From assembly GCA_030549495.1 (NCBI GenBank), contig JAUIRK010000855.1, forward strand, positions 2,161,001 through 2,225,000: a stretch of 64,000 nucleotides of DNA, written 5' to 3'. The notes beneath the pieces are model-generated. The model searched no databases, was not told the DNA's origin, and was given only the letters and a program-made list of their open reading frames with translations. This document shows, in pieces, positions 1 to 19,060 of the stretch (positions are counted from its first letter, which is position 1; every line of letters begins with the position of its first letter). Made by a program: the position numbers and the translations under genes. The stretch is from Nectonema munidae (Eukaryota > Nematomorpha > Nectonematoida > Nectonematidae).

Positions 1-560
1 TGGATACTGTGGGACAACTAGTTTTTTTGATGATCTTAAAAAGTATTCAGTTTCTTTGTGTACAAAATATTGCCAAGCCAAAAATAATCTAGGGAGCAAA
101 TCATAAAGATATTGATATATAAATTTAGATAATTGAAGTAAATATATATCATTTAACTTTAACAAACTATTTTTATTAAAGTGGATTGCTGTATGTTTTC
201 TGTAACCTAAATTAAAGACTACTTTAAACATTTTTTTATGCAAAATTTCAATTTTACATATATTAGAAGAACCCTAGTTTACTACGCTATAATTAAAATG
301 GGGCAAAACTAGCGCTTTATAATGTGTTAACTTAACACTTACGTCAAAAAATTTTTTTATCTTTCAAAAGTAGAGTTGAATTTTTTTGAAACATAGCTTA
401 GATCGCCAGTCCATGTAAAGTTATTACTAATGAATAGGTCCAAAAAGTTGAATTTACTAATCAACTCAATACCAAGTTTTGGGAATGTGAAAGTTGCCAT
501 GTTATAATTGTCAGAAATTTGATTCCTCCTTGTTTAAAATTCTTGACAAATATAATGGCC
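1..560 (-). pseudogene. 3' end of a decayed non-LTR retrotransposon (CR1/Jockey-like)
   Basis: On the minus strand the first 300 bases translate to the C-terminal tail typical of LINE reverse transcriptase proteins. There is a segment ending LPHFNYSVVN, then HKKMFKVVFNLGYRKHTA, then LLKLNDIYLLQLSKFIYQY. In this family that part follows the catalytic domain: a thumb region, then a conserved 'xLGYRxHT...LKLxDIYxLQLxKF' stretch. Upstream on the same strand (about 560-340) a weaker segment (NFLDLFISNNFTWTGDLSY) matches the 'LGVxIDxxLTWxxHI' block. Stops and frame changes interrupt it, so it is a dead copy. Neither the endonuclease nor the catalytic YADD block is in the window. The element runs off the left edge. 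Clade is not certain. Confidence 0.6.
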
Positions 561-699
561 AAGGAATCAAATGGCATTGCTTAAGCTTGTCGTGATTCTG
601 ATATTAAAAAATGATGAAAAAAGTAATTCAGCTTCTATTGATTTGTTAAAAGTAATAAATGATTTGAAAATACACATAAAAAACAAAATAAAGTTATTT

Positions 700-3040
700 T
701 CACATTGTAGTCAAATTTGTCTAATCATAGATGTTACAAAAACATAATCTTCTTTAAAAGTTTAATATTAAGCTTGGGAAATCACATTAAAGATGTTACA
801 AAACGATCAGCTTCTTATTCAACATATGTAGGAAATATGATTGAAAGAAATAAACAAAACACTTTATATGTAAGATCAAAGAGCTTAAATATAGATGAAT
901 TGGCCCGTAAAACATCCTCTATTCTAAATAATGTTAAATTGGTGTGGTGTCTAATAAAAAGAACAAAAGTATTATTAATTAAAATTTCTTTTGTAATTTC
1001 TCAAGAAGTTGAAAATAGCTTATTAAGTAAATTAATGCTGAGTAAAAATGAAGCTATAAAAAATATGGCTAATCAAGGCAAAGTTTTTGAAGTTCTTTTT
1101 TCCAAAGACATTAAAAACGAAAAAAAATTGTAGTACGCAAAATTGCCCCAGAAATATTTTCTTTTCTGAAAAAGAATGATTTTACATTTTTGTCCATGAT
1201 GCAGGCTATTAAATTTCGATCTTTCTTCTCCCACATGCAGCGTGGAAATTGCCTTCTTTTTGGACACACCACCTCCAAATGTAAAAAAAACCAATCTGTA
1301 GGTTTTGTTCTTCACCACATAAATATAATGTTTGTTCAATTAAAGATGATAGCACAGAATATAAATTTCATAGCTTTATCAAAAATGGGGAAGATTTTAT
1401 TAATCACTCTTCAAGAGTTTTACATGCCACTATGTTATGAAAGAACTACAACATGTTACGAGCATTACTCAAACGTTTGACTAACAAAGGTAAAAATTTT
1501 CTTTTCAAAATTACTTATATTTTAATACTAAATAAGGTTTTTTTTAATTCTAAACTTGATGAATTGTATGATATGAATATTTTATGCCTCAACACCCAAT
1601 CTCTAAATAGCAAATTTAATGATCTTGTAATTTTTTTGGAAAAATAATCTGTATGCATGTTGAAACTTTTAAGTCTATTATGCTTACAAGAGACATGGCT
1701 AGACAATACCGAAACTTGTTTTCATCTTTTCTACCATTAGTTTTAGAAGACAAATTTTACGCATGGTTGTCTTATATTTTTTGTAAGGGATAATATTAAC
1801 CATAAAATTGAAAAAGGCCAACTTAATTAGAGTCACAAACAAAAGATGTTCAAATTATTTCTATCTTCTTTGTAATTTAAAATTTCAAAAAAAGTAAGAA
1901 TTTAGTATAATGAATACATTTTATTAAGAAATCAATATTATTCAGATAACTTTTCCAACTGCGGTTCAACACAGAAAACTTGGGCTAGTATCAATAAAAT
2001 TCTAAAGGGAAAAAATAAACATATATCTATTTTAAAGAAGGGAATGAATATTATGATGATGATACCTTAGCTAACAGGTTTAATGAAAGCTTGGCCTTTG
2101 TGCAAAATCGTTCTGTCAAAACAACCACATTTGCCATTTCTTGACAATGGAATCGAATCTTTTGAATTTGAACTTTGTTCAAACGAGTTACTATTATCTG
2201 TTATAGATAAAATAAAAAAATGAGACTAAGGATATATATGGCATTTCAATAAATTATGTGAAATCAATAAAATATAGCATATGTAAAGTTTTGTTATGTT
2301 ATAAATCTTTCTAAGAATTTCACCTTTCCGGAGGTCCTTAAGCTTCACAAAGTGGTATACATAAGAGAAATGATAAAAATTGTATAGATAATTATAGACT
2401 CGTCCCAATAGTTCCTATACTCTTAAAAATATTTCAAGAATATATACACTGTCAATTAAAAACTTACTTGAACTCGATAAATTATTTAAATGTCTACCAA
2501 TTTGGGTTTCGAGAACATTATTCGATTGAAGCTTTTCACTCCTGTTTAATACAAAAAATGATTGAAATTTTGGAAAATAAAGATGACGCAATACTTTTAC
2601 TTTTTGACCTTTCAAAAGCCATACTTATTAACTTACTAATATTCATTCATCCATCCTAAAAAATCTATATGACTTTGGTTGAAATTCAAGGAACATATTG
2701 ATCAACTGGATCTCAATCTAAATCGAGTTATCGGTATTTTATTTTTTACAAAAAACCTTTTCCTTTTAAATATTAAACTTATGATATACAAACAACTATT
2801 TCTTACTTGCATTAACTATAGTATAATTAATTGGTTTCCCCTTGGTAAAAAAACGTATCTAAATCCTTCAATAACGCGCTATAAGAGTGATTTTTAACAT
2901 GAATAAGTTTGATCACACTGCAGAAATTTTTTATCGAAATAAATTGTTAAAATTGGAAGAAATTTTTAAACCGAGAGTTGGCGTATTTCTTTACAAAAAT
3001 TTTAAAGATTATTTGCAAAATTTGTTAGGGTTGTTAATCA
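700..3040 (+). pseudogene. Decayed non-LTR retrotransposon with endonuclease and RT remnants
   Basis: Plus-strand LINE remnant. At about 1575-1720 the start of an apurinic-type endonuclease is visible (NILCLNTQSLNSKFNDL, later LCLQETWLDN in another frame). At 2400-2660 an RT segment reads through several frames: YRPI-like, then INYLNVYQFGFREHYSIEAF and ILLLFDLSKA, corresponding to the 'QFGFRxxxST' and 'LDLSKAFD' blocks. At 2680-2890 the thumb region is clear (FKEHIDQLDLNLNRVIGILF, then KLMIYKQLFLTCINYSIINW). The catalytic YADD block between them is missing, so there is an internal deletion. The reading frame at 717-1133 (138 residues) precedes the endonuclease and could be an ORF1 or N-terminal remnant; I do not recognise it. 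A hAT element was inserted at the 3' end. Confidence 0.6.
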
Positions 3041-3092
3041 GTTATAACCAGGGCTTTGGAGTCGGAGATGGAGCCGGAGCCCCTGGAGCCGT

Positions 3093-3182
3093 AATATTCT
3101 GTCAGTAAGAGCCGGAGTTGGAGCCGGAGTCACAAATTTTAATGTGCGGCTCCCTCTTACCCGCTCTTACTGACAGAATATT
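3093..3182. repeat. 20-bp perfect inverted repeat inside the hAT left end
   Basis: The arm at 3093-3112 (AATATTCTGTCAGTAAGAGC) is the exact reverse complement of 3163-3182, with 50 bp between. The right arm lies at the start of the surviving transposase coding sequence, so the left arm looks like an inverted copy of coding sequence joined to the element end. This would be expected from faulty repair during internal deletion. Confidence 0.8.
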
Positions 3183-4145
3183 GGCAACAAAAAAGCCAAA
3201 GCTTCATGAAATTATTAAAAGACGCTCCGGTAAAGTAACTATTTTGGATCAATCTACCAGATGGGGTAGTACCTATGTTATGATAAAGCGCTTACTTGAA
3301 TTAAAATCCGTTTTATTTGACACGGCAGATACTGATGTATCTCTTATGGAATCATTCTGGGACCAAACGAAATGTTTAGAAAGGTTACTATATCAACCTT
3401 ATGTAATAACCAAAAAACTTCAGAGCGAAGATTTAACTCCTGGTCAATTTTTAAAAAAAATGGAGATCCTTAATATTTTTTTTCTCTAATGTTAAAAGCT
3501 TGTTAGGAGACGAAATAAGAAGTTCGATGGTAAGAAGAGAATGCAATTTACTTCAAAATGAATTTCTGTTTGCTGGAATTTATCTTGATCCAAGGTACAG
3601 ATGTCTACTTTCGCTTGAACAAATATCAAAAGCCAGAGAGTCTGTCAAAAATATTGTGTGTAAAATGAGAACAGCTGACAATCAAAGCGATTTTTTAGCA
3701 TTGCAAGAATATTCGAAATCTGAGGGGGAATCTTCGTCAAGTAGTTCCTCACCTCTATATGAATTCAAAGAGATAACTTTTGATTTTGAGAAAGTTCTTG
3801 ACAAGCAAATCAAGAAAAAAAACGCTTAAGAAAATCAGTGTTTCATTCGTAGTGATTACGTCAACAATATCTGATTTTGAACTTCAGATCAAAAAATCTT
3901 TTTCTGAAATTGAAAAATTTGACCGTTTTTCGAATTTGTCTTATGATGAAGCAATTAAAAGTTATCCTGAAATTATTAAAGACGAAGCTAAAATTATAAC
4001 TGCTTTGCCTACAACACAAGTAAGTGTGGAACGCCTTTTTTCGGCTTTAAAAATTTTGAAATCAGATTTACGTAGTAGTCTCAAAGAGGACATTTTGGAA
4101 GCAATGCTATTTTTAAGAACAAACACATACAAAAAAAAGTTTTGA
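3148..4145 (+). pseudogene. hAT transposase remnant with C-terminal dimerisation domain
   Basis: Three consecutive plus-strand reading frames cover the C-terminal half of a hAT transposase. The first (about 3148-3489) contains STRWGSTYVMIKRLLELK, the conserved 'TRWxSTxxMIxRLxE' region. The second (3500-3829) contains AGIYLDPRYRCLLS (the 'AxxLDPRYK' block) followed by a serine-rich linker. The third (to 4145) contains the hAT dimerisation motif TTQVSVERLFSALKIL followed by LKEDILEAMLFLR. Frameshifts near 3490 and 3830 separate the pieces, and everything N-terminal of the TRW block is missing. The copy is therefore inactive. The family assignment is secure because of the C-terminal motif. Confidence 0.85.
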
Positions 4146-4455
4146 AGTATTTGTCTAATTGGAAACGATATAAATCTTAAACTTTATGTATAATAATTAA
4201 GAATAGTATAATTTTGTATAAATAAAACGAACTTTATGTATAACTCAAAGAAATCACAATAAATATTAAAAATATACTTGAAGCCGGAGCCGGAGTAGGA
4301 ACCGGAGCCGTAGTCAAAAAATCTATGCTCCGGAGCCGGAGTTAAGCAATTTTGAAAAGGCTCCGAAGCCCTGGTTATAACAAGATACATACCATCATAC
4401 AATAACAGAATCCCAAACTAACCAATAAGGATTGATTATTATTATAGGCTTAAAG

Positions 4456-4825
4456 GGTCGGATATTTCAATTTTAAAAAAATCAAATGAATTTTATGCTA
4501 ACAATAAACACCTTTACATTTACTTAATATTTACAACATGTTTAACATTTTTTTAATTAATATCATAGATTTTATTATTGGCCGTGATTAGATTTTTCCA
4601 ATAAAAAATATATATAAAAAAAAATGTCAAACTTTTCTATTACTAATAGTTTCAAATTAAAAAGTTCACGCTTGAGAAATAAAGAAAAAACTAATAGATC
4701 ATAGTTTGTATCTACTTAAAATGTAATTTATAATTTTTTTTAAATGAAGGTAGGTAAATTTTCGAAGAGATGTTTATTGTTAGCATAAAATTCATTTGAT
4801 TTTTTTAAAATTAATATATCCGACC
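4456..4825. mobile_element. MITE with about 55-bp terminal inverted repeats
   Basis: The left arm, from 4456 (GGTCGGATATTTCAATTTTA), and the right arm, ending at 4825, are reverse complements over about 55 bp with only two or three mismatches. There is no coding sequence. The flanking duplication is unclear, so I do not assign a superfamily. Confidence 0.75.
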
Positions 4826-5700
4826 AGCTATTGATTAATTGAAAATTTGTTGATTCTAGGCAACATAGAAATTTGGGAATTTACTTTATTTGCCTCCAAA
4901 GGGATTTTAATCTGTGCACGCATATTACAAAATTTATCTTAGAGTAAAATTAGATACAGAATATTTTGAAAAGTTTGGATTAAAAAATTCTTAAAAATGT
5001 TTTTAGTATTTATCCATGTCAAAATCTTTTTTTATAAACAAACGATAAAAAATCTTTAAAAAATCATAATTTTTTAATTTTAAATTTTTTATCTTTTTCT
5101 AATAAACAGCTCTCGTGTAATTTCCGTTCAAACTCAAGTATGAAACTATCAAATTTTATTATTTTTTCATTTTGTTACACCAAGTTAGTGCGGTGGGGTA
5201 TTTTAATACCCTACTAAATTTTTAAATGCTAATTTATATAATAATCTTAAATTTTAACTACTAATATTTGAGTATTATAATTATCATTATTTAAAATATA
5301 TGATATTTTATTTGTTTTTAAATCGTCATAAAAGGGAAATGTTCCATGTCTTGGATTTAGAGTAAAAATTATCGTTTGGTAAATTGTCCATCCTTTTTAA
5401 CTTTAAGATTTGTATAAACCCTTTATTATCAGATATTTAGCAAATTATCCGAAAAATTGGTAATCTCAAATTAAATAATAATTATATCAATAAAACAGTT
5501 TATATTTTTTATTCTACATACCTGTCAATCTTAAATTATTAAATCCGGGAGATTCTTGATTGAAAAAACAAGTAAATTTTGCCTACAAAAGTAAGAAATA
5601 ATATCTAAAACGACTGATTCATTAGATTGCAGAAGCTAGGAGAAATATTACTACTGATGATCCATATATATATATATATGAGTCATGTATGATTGCAAAG
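4826..5700. other. AT-rich spacer, no gene seen
   Basis: No convincing coding sequence or repeat. A short hairpin (GGGTATTTTAATACCC, 5196-5211) and a small TA run near 5665 are the only visible structures. Confidence 0.6.
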
Positions 5701-5715
5701 GGATAAAATACTTTA

Positions 5716-6840
5716 TTGGAAGAAACAAGTGTGTATACTGAGTATTGTATTGATATTTATATGCTTTTCAGTGGTCTTCTGGGCGTAGTACCATTATACT
5801 CTGGAAACAGATTGCGAAGTTTGTTTCACCCTTCGAATAAGCGAGGAGAATCTGTTCTAATGGCACAATGCGAATTAACCCATATACGGCCAATGTTCCT
5901 ATTTTGGAACATAAGTAATTTCATCTTCGTCTGCTTTTTTCAATGACTGCGTTTTTTAGATATCGTCTGCTTTGTTTTCGCCTTAAATGGGTTGATGTCG
6001 CCATTCTTCTGAGATCATTGAGCCGGCGCGTAAGCGATCCATCAATAATTTTTCCTATTAACAAAATTAGTTTGTATCTGTTTTTTGATAAATCAATACT
6101 TCTAGCAATTGTTTTAAATTCGGGATTTTTGAAGTCATGATCTAAGGTATTAGTACATCTTGTAAGTTATTGATGCTGCGGTCTGTTGTAATGAGCTCCA
6201 GAACGATATTGTAAGTTGGTTCTTCAATCCACATAGGTTACAACAGGGCCCTGAGTTAATAAGTTTTTCATCATTGCTTGACATCAATCAATATACATTT
6301 GGTGACATTTATTGTTTGGATCGGTTGAAAGTGAACTTTAACTTGCTCTGGAAAAAGAACCATTGTTACCCCATTAATGTGTTTCTTCCAAGACTTGTTA
6401 CCTAGGTAGACTATTAAATAACTACATGGTAATCCTTTATATCTAGTTTATTTTTTCTGTCAAGTCCTTCAAGGACAAAATGGGGAGGTTATCGTATTCT
6501 GTCGTATACACTAATCTGATAAATATGGAAGCGTTCATGTACTCGACCGTGGAAGATAAGAAAATCCTGACACGCCGAAGAATTAAATTCAGACAATAGA
6601 TTTTAAATCCGGGCGCAGTTTGAGAGCTTCTATTAATTTTATTAGCCAATCTGGTGTTATAAGACTCCATGACAATCAAATCCTTTAAAAGCTGAGTTTC
6701 CAAATAATAGGCCTTTTCACTGAAAAGCCCAGACAAATTTTCACTTGAAATCAGACTAGGAAGGTTTCTTTTTATCTCACCCCTTACGATGAGCTTGATG
6801 TCATCAAGGGTCGATATACAGTAGTCCTACTTGACTTAAG
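5716..6840 (-). pseudogene. Unrecognised decayed coding remnant
   Basis: The base composition is less AT-rich than its surroundings and the minus strand reads like old protein-coding DNA. The longest uninterrupted piece, about 6443-6810, contains GLFSEKAYYLETQLLKDLIV and SSTVEYMNASIFIRLVYTTE. Further downstream on that strand are EEPTYNIVLELITTDRSI, FKTIARSIDLSKNRYKLIL and SLTRRLNDLRRMATSTHLR, separated by stops and frame changes. The amphipathic, charge-rich composition is protein-like, but I do not recognise the family. It may be an old transposon gene or a host pseudogene. The plus-strand frames at 5716-6140 look like shadows of this. A short segment at 5875-5925 resembles one at 53690-53740 (see findings). 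Confidence 0.35.
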
Positions 6841-7058
6841 AAATCATGGTACAGTTTTGAGTGTTTTTTATTTTATACTTTCTAATAATCGATAAACACA
6901 AACACATGACAGAAATATTTATTTATTTATTTCATGATAATTCAAATAATTGTTCATATACAACAAATATCACAAAAATCTGTAAATTCATATAAACATC
7001 AGTTATATGTATAGAAATACTGATTGTGGTCAGAAAGCGGAAGGTACTTATGTGTTAT

Positions 7059-7081
7059 CCCCCCCCCCCCCCCCCCCCCCC
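7059..7081. repeat. Poly(C) run of 23
   Basis: Homopolymer inside the left Merlin terminal repeat. The right end has the interrupted equivalent (purine-rich GGAGGGGAGGGGGAGA), so the left run looks like an expansion of a shorter C tract. Confidence 0.95.
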
Positions 7082-7227
7082 GACTCTAAAATTTTTTATT
7101 TGAATTTAAATGATGAGTAAAAATAATAAATTACTTGTTTAAACAGGAGTCCAATACAAACTAATGTGTTTAAGTATTGTTTCAAAAGAATCTAAACCTT
7201 TATTTTTTATTTCCTCTCCACATGAAT

Positions 7228-8014
7228 TCACACATATACGAATCTATAGATTTCTATGTGTGCCATGAGGTTTTTATTTCTTTCTTTAGCACTTCTCCAA
7301 AGTCTTTCAGTATTTTGAGTATGCGCTCGAGTATAGGGATCTACAAGGTTATGTGAATGGTTTACAATTGAATGAGTATATTCATTGGTAGAAAACATAT
7401 TTCTGTATGCTCTCCAATCATCACTTATGATGTTAGTTCCAGGCCTTATGCTATCCTTTATTATTGAATAGAGTGTTGTTGCTTTTCTGTTGGGAACAAT
7501 AAACAGAAAACATTCTTTTGTTTCCCTGCAGATTCCTCCAAACACCCATTGTTGAGGAAATATACGTCCAACATAATTTTTTTCTTTTGGTGAACACGCT
7601 TTCATCTATTTCTACCGTCATATTGGGTCCTCTAATCACTCTAGGATTAGCTAGAAGATGCTGGGCACACATTTCTCTCAAATAGTTGTTCCAATCAATT
7701 ACTGAGTTAGCCTTTATTTCTAATTCACGTTCACAAAATTTTATGCTTGACATGTTGTGTGCCCAGTAGTATATAAACAATGCTGCCTTTCGAAAAGGTA
7801 AGCGAGAATTTTCAAACCAATCATTTGTCCTCACCCCTCTTTCTTCTCTACATGAACGAAATTTGCATTGCCATCTATTTTATTTTCTAACACACAGTCT
7901 CATTACATGACCCTTTCGACATTTTCTTTCTTGATGAAGAATTCCTTTCGATTGAAAAAACAAAATAGTGGAATTCTCATTTTTACAAATTTCACTTAAT
8001 CGTAAAAAAATCAT
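7228..8014 (-). pseudogene. Merlin transposase (DDE, ISXO2-like), one stop and one frameshift
   Basis: Reading down from the ATG at 8014, the N-terminus contains HQERKCRKGHVMRLC, the degenerate zinc-binding start of this family. A single in-frame TAA follows near 7885. The next piece (7834-7590) has WFENSRLPFRKAALFIYYW and then TVEIDESVFTKRKK, where the D of EIDE is the first catalytic residue. A one-base frameshift near 7590 moves translation into a second frame (to 7228) with QQWVFGGICRETKECFLFIV, GTNIISDDWRAYRNMF (second catalytic D) and IVNHSHNLVDP, then AHTQNTERLW (catalytic E). All three DDE residues are therefore present. About 260 residues in total is normal for Merlin. The gene is recently broken rather than ancient. 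Confidence 0.9.
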
Positions 8015-8252
8015 TATAATAAGTAAAACTAATAATCCTCTGCTTATAAAAATAGTCTGTTTATAAAAATAAACTAATGAAAATCATACAGCAAAAAATT
8101 AATAATTTTTTTAATTTATTTTCATAAATTAAATATATATATTTAAAATTATTAATTAATTAGTATTTTAAAATTATTAATTTGGAAAAAAAATTAAAAA
8201 AAAATTTTTAGAGTGGAGGGGAGGGGGAGATAACCCATAATACCAAGCGGAA

Positions 8253-9050
8253 CACTACTGTTTCTTGAAGAAGTCGTCAATTATCTTCTGCCTTGTGGCT
8301 TGATTCTCTATCTTCTTAGTCTTACGAAGAATGAGATTTTAAGTAAGAATTCAGGGGTTTATATACATAAGATAGCTGACATGTTTGTCATAAGTGTATA
8401 AGTTGCATAATGCAAAAACGGGAAGTTCCCTTGACCAGCAGATTAACGGATTTCGTGTACTAATGGTGCAGCTTTACCTTTATGTATTTTTTTTGTATTT
8501 TTTAATTTTAACAGTTTTACGTAGTTATTTTTGCTGTGTTGATAGAGGTAACAGAAGGGTAGATTTTGGAACATCACATCAAGATCCTAACCATAGCAGG
8601 AATGAAATGAATGAGCTTGACGGGTCTACGACCCCTTTTGTACAGAAGAATGGGTATAATAATAATAATGTGTTTAGACCTCCCAACTGTTTAGGTGTCA
8701 CACAAAGACATCTGATTAACGAGAAGTCGTTTTCAAACTGCTTTAGCAGGGTCAGGTGAGACAAAACAGTAGAAAATAAGAACGCAAAATGGTAGGACAC
8801 ATCAGCTCCAGCTAGCGTACAACAATTGGACTGGATTGACCCAACTATATATTTTAAGTGGTAGAAACAAGTCGTTATCTAATGACAGTATTCGACTCGC
8901 TCGGCTTAGAGCTTTAGGACACTGTCCCCTTGAAAGAAAACGATTTTCCATATTCGAATAAGATAGAGCTAGTTCAGGTCCTATTGGGCTTTAGTTTCAT
9001 ACCCAGTGCTGTTTTGATATTCCCGTTCTAGAGCGAAGATGTCAAATTCT
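8253..9050. other. Spacer, no recognised gene
   Basis: Composition is more balanced than the AT-rich gaps and may be the far 3' part of the decayed hAT gene that follows. I found no diagnostic motif. The 121-residue plus-strand frame at 8394-8759 and the minus frame at 8579-8800 overlap and neither resembles a known family. Confidence 0.4.
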
Positions 9051-10240
9051 CTGAAGAGTGGGTTTGTGACTTCTGAAGACATTGAGAGACACCACTTACT
9101 TCAGTCAAGAGAGATGAAGTAACTGGTGCTCTTGGACAACGGTGAGAAAGAGGAATTAAGCCGAGTTAAGTTCTTTAATGGTTTTTAGCTTTTGAACGAA
9201 AAAAGTTAATTACCTTAACTGCGATGTCTACAATTTCCAACAAACAAGGCGGAAGAGTTCTTGAAGCAAGAACATATCTCTGTAGCGAACAGTGAGAAGT
9301 AATATGGTTTCATTTGTTCTTCACGAACGTGATAAACCCTTCTCTGACGTCCATCATTGCTGAGGCACCATCAGTACAAACAAGCGATGAGTCGACCTTT
9401 AATATCTGTCGCTTTTGTTGTGGTTGGTAGTGTTCTTTAAGCTTTCCCTTTCTCTCTTGAACAAAGGAAATCAACTGGCTCTCCAAGGCTTGATTTCAGA
9501 GCAAACCTGAGGCACACATCGGCAGCCATGTCGTAAATTCTCTGTCTAATTGTATCATTGGAAAGCGGAACTTGTTGATCCTAATGACTTCCCCTTCATC
9601 TTTTTGGATCTTAGTTCTAGCTTCGATCGCCTTGATATTGGTGAATTGCATCTTACCTTTATTTCTTGTGCCGAGAAGGCATCTTATTAAATTACTTTTA
9701 GTTACATCCGTAGTTTGTCTTGTTTTATTATCTATCAAAAATTGCAGCTGAGAGTAGATGGTATTAAAATCTTGAAACAGGTATTGGCGGATTTAATTTC
9801 GCATTTTTCAATACCTCGGTGAGGGTATCTGCACTCTGCCCTTTTTTAAAAGTTTCTGAAAAATCAAGCTCATGTATATCTGAATTGAGAAGATCCATAA
9901 GAAAAATGGCACAAAAGTTTGTCCACCCACCCCCAACTTGGGGATAAGGCGTAGACAAAGAAGAAGAAAGGGAAACTTGCTGTCTTTTTTTCCGTTCGGT
10001 TCAATCATCAACGTCACCATTTTTTCTAAACATGGTTTTATTATGTCCTAGCAGTGGCGTGAGGCTTTTTGTACTTAGCAATTTGATACGCCACTTCGTA
10101 GATTGATTGAAGAGCAGGTTTTCCCTTTGGTTGAAACCCGATTTTTGAAAGGGACACTTCACGATCAAAGCGTTTTCGTTTTGCACTCAAAGCGTTTATT
10201 ATGTCGTTTTTTTCTTTCAGGATGCATTTTATCAAGCTCG
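9050..10240 (-). pseudogene. Decayed hAT transposase, ZBED5/SCAND3/GTF2IRD2-like
   Basis: The minus strand encodes blocks typical of this domesticated-like hAT group. Near 10235-10070: NALSAKRKRFDREVSLSKIG, then LQSIYEVAYQIAKYKKPHAT, matching the 'SYEVAxxIAKxKKPHT' block that follows the BED finger. Near 9390-9300: SSLVCTDGASAMMDVREGFI and KHITS, matching 'VxTDGAxAMxGxxxGFxxxVK', which includes a catalytic aspartate. Near 9275-9170: VLASRTLPP and VDIAVKVINFF. Several frameshifts separate them and the C-terminal dimerisation region is not recognisable. No terminal repeats were found, so this is a truncated old copy. The frames at 9496-10235 are pieces of it. Confidence 0.7.
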
Positions 10241-11400
10241 TTTAAAAGATTGGAAGGACGTAGTGGTATGGTATAGACATAAAAACCGAGCAGTGCAGAC
10301 GTTACACGCAGTCCAAGCCATCACGACTAACATTTGTTAGACCAAATTTTACACTTTTGTATTAGTTTAAAACTGCTCTAGATAGAAAAAGGAAAAAGAA
10401 GGTTAGATCTGGAAAATTTCAAAAAAAATAAAAACATCTGGAGGTTATAAGTTTTAGTTTAAATAAAAAAGAGCTCACGCTGCTCGTACACAGAATTTAA
10501 AATGTGGGATTCGTTTTTCTCAAAAAGGGAGTAAAGCTAACTGAGAGGTATATACGATCACCGTGTAAATCAAGCATGAGACCTCTAAGCAGGTCTTATT
10601 ATTATAAAGCCAATTAAATGCCAAGGAGTGTTTATTATTGATGTTTAAACAGTTAAAGCAATTTAACAATAGACTGGAAATAGGCATAAAAACGAATTAT
10701 TGATTCTTATATTTATTAATTGAGTAAAATGATTCCCACCAATTGCTACAATAACTTTTTGTATTAGAAACTTTTAATCAGTTGCAGTTTAGTTTTTCAG
10801 AAGAATTAGTTTTCGTTGCCCGGCCTCTATTTGAGAAACGCTGTTCCATTCTATATAATAATTGTCATCTAAAATTTCTTTATCTGTATCAATGCCATAA
10901 TCGTGAGGGAGGGGTGATCCCTTTGTTATTACACTTCATTTATCGTACTTTTCTGAATGATTTCTTTTGAATGAATCTTTTGCATTACTTATACCCTGCA
11001 ACCATCTATTATATGCAAATAAACAATAAAAAACTAGTTAAATTCTCGGACATATTTTTTAAAAACCATAAAAAAAACTCTTCATTTATAAAAAATTTTC
11101 GAAATCTTTGAAGATTGTCTTTTCCTGTGCATAGATTAACTTGTTTAATTATAAAATAACTATAATATTTCTCCACATATGTTTATTAAATTTATCTAGG
11201 TTCTAAACTTGTTTGGAAATAGGTTTGAAATTTGAAATGGCTTTGATTAGTTCAAAGTATATATTTAAAGTTATTGCCATTTGATATGTTTATCAATAGT
11301 CAATATGTATTTAATCGTATTTTGTTAAACATGATAGCCTGGCTGGTCAGTTATTTTACAATATCTAAATATTATAACTCAAAATTATTTTACATCTTAG
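10241..11400. other. Region upstream of the L40 gene
   Basis: AT-rich with no recognisable gene. The promoter and any 5' untranslated exon of the L40 gene must lie here or just beyond, but no core promoter motif can be asserted. The sequence ending TTACATCTTAG at 11400 looks like a splice acceptor 21 bases before the start codon, so a 5' UTR intron is possible. Ribosomal protein genes often have one. Confidence 0.4.
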
Positions 11401-11409
11401 ATTTCTTGA

Positions 11410-19027
<7,618 letters not shown>

Positions 19028-19054
19028 TTTTTCCTTGTTTCTATTTTATTTTAA

Positions 19055-19060
19055 AATAAA
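19055..19060 (+). terminator. Polyadenylation signal AATAAA of the L40 gene
   Basis: AATAAA lies 28 bases after the L40 stop codon, in TTAAAATAAAG, a normal distance for a short ribosomal-protein 3' UTR. Confidence 0.7.

Larger units (their letters stand above)
3049..4373 (+). mobile_element. hAT element (Ac-type TSD), internally deleted
   Basis: The ends are CAGGGCTTTGGAG on the left and the reverse complement of CAGGGCTTCGGAG on the right. The element is flanked by a perfect 8-bp target duplication, GTTATAAC, at 3041-3048 and 4374-4381. This fits the nTnnnnAn pattern known for Ac-group hAT elements. Both ends carry many GGAGCC/CCGGAG motifs, probably transposase-binding subterminal repeats. 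The 1325-bp length is short for an autonomous hAT element: the zinc finger and the first catalytic region are absent. It sits at the 3' end of an older LINE remnant. Confidence 0.88.
7043..8244 (-). mobile_element. Merlin (IS1016/ISXO2-like) DNA transposon
   Basis: The ends are GGTACTTATGTGTTATCC (left) and the reverse complement of GGTATTATGGGTTATCTCC (right), beginning with the GG usual for Merlin. A perfect 8-bp duplication, AAGCGGAA, flanks the element at 7035-7042 and 8245-8252, as Merlin makes 8-9 bp duplications. The 1202-bp element contains one transposase gene on the minus strand. A run of 23 C residues (7059-7081) has grown inside the left terminal repeat. Confidence 0.93.

Noticed and set aside
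1073-1480. Opposing short frames within the LINE remnant
   Set aside because: No known motif; probably chance frames in decayed DNA.
8394-8800. Overlapping frames on both strands suggesting a gene
   Set aside because: No family resemblance on either strand and no splice or regulatory context.
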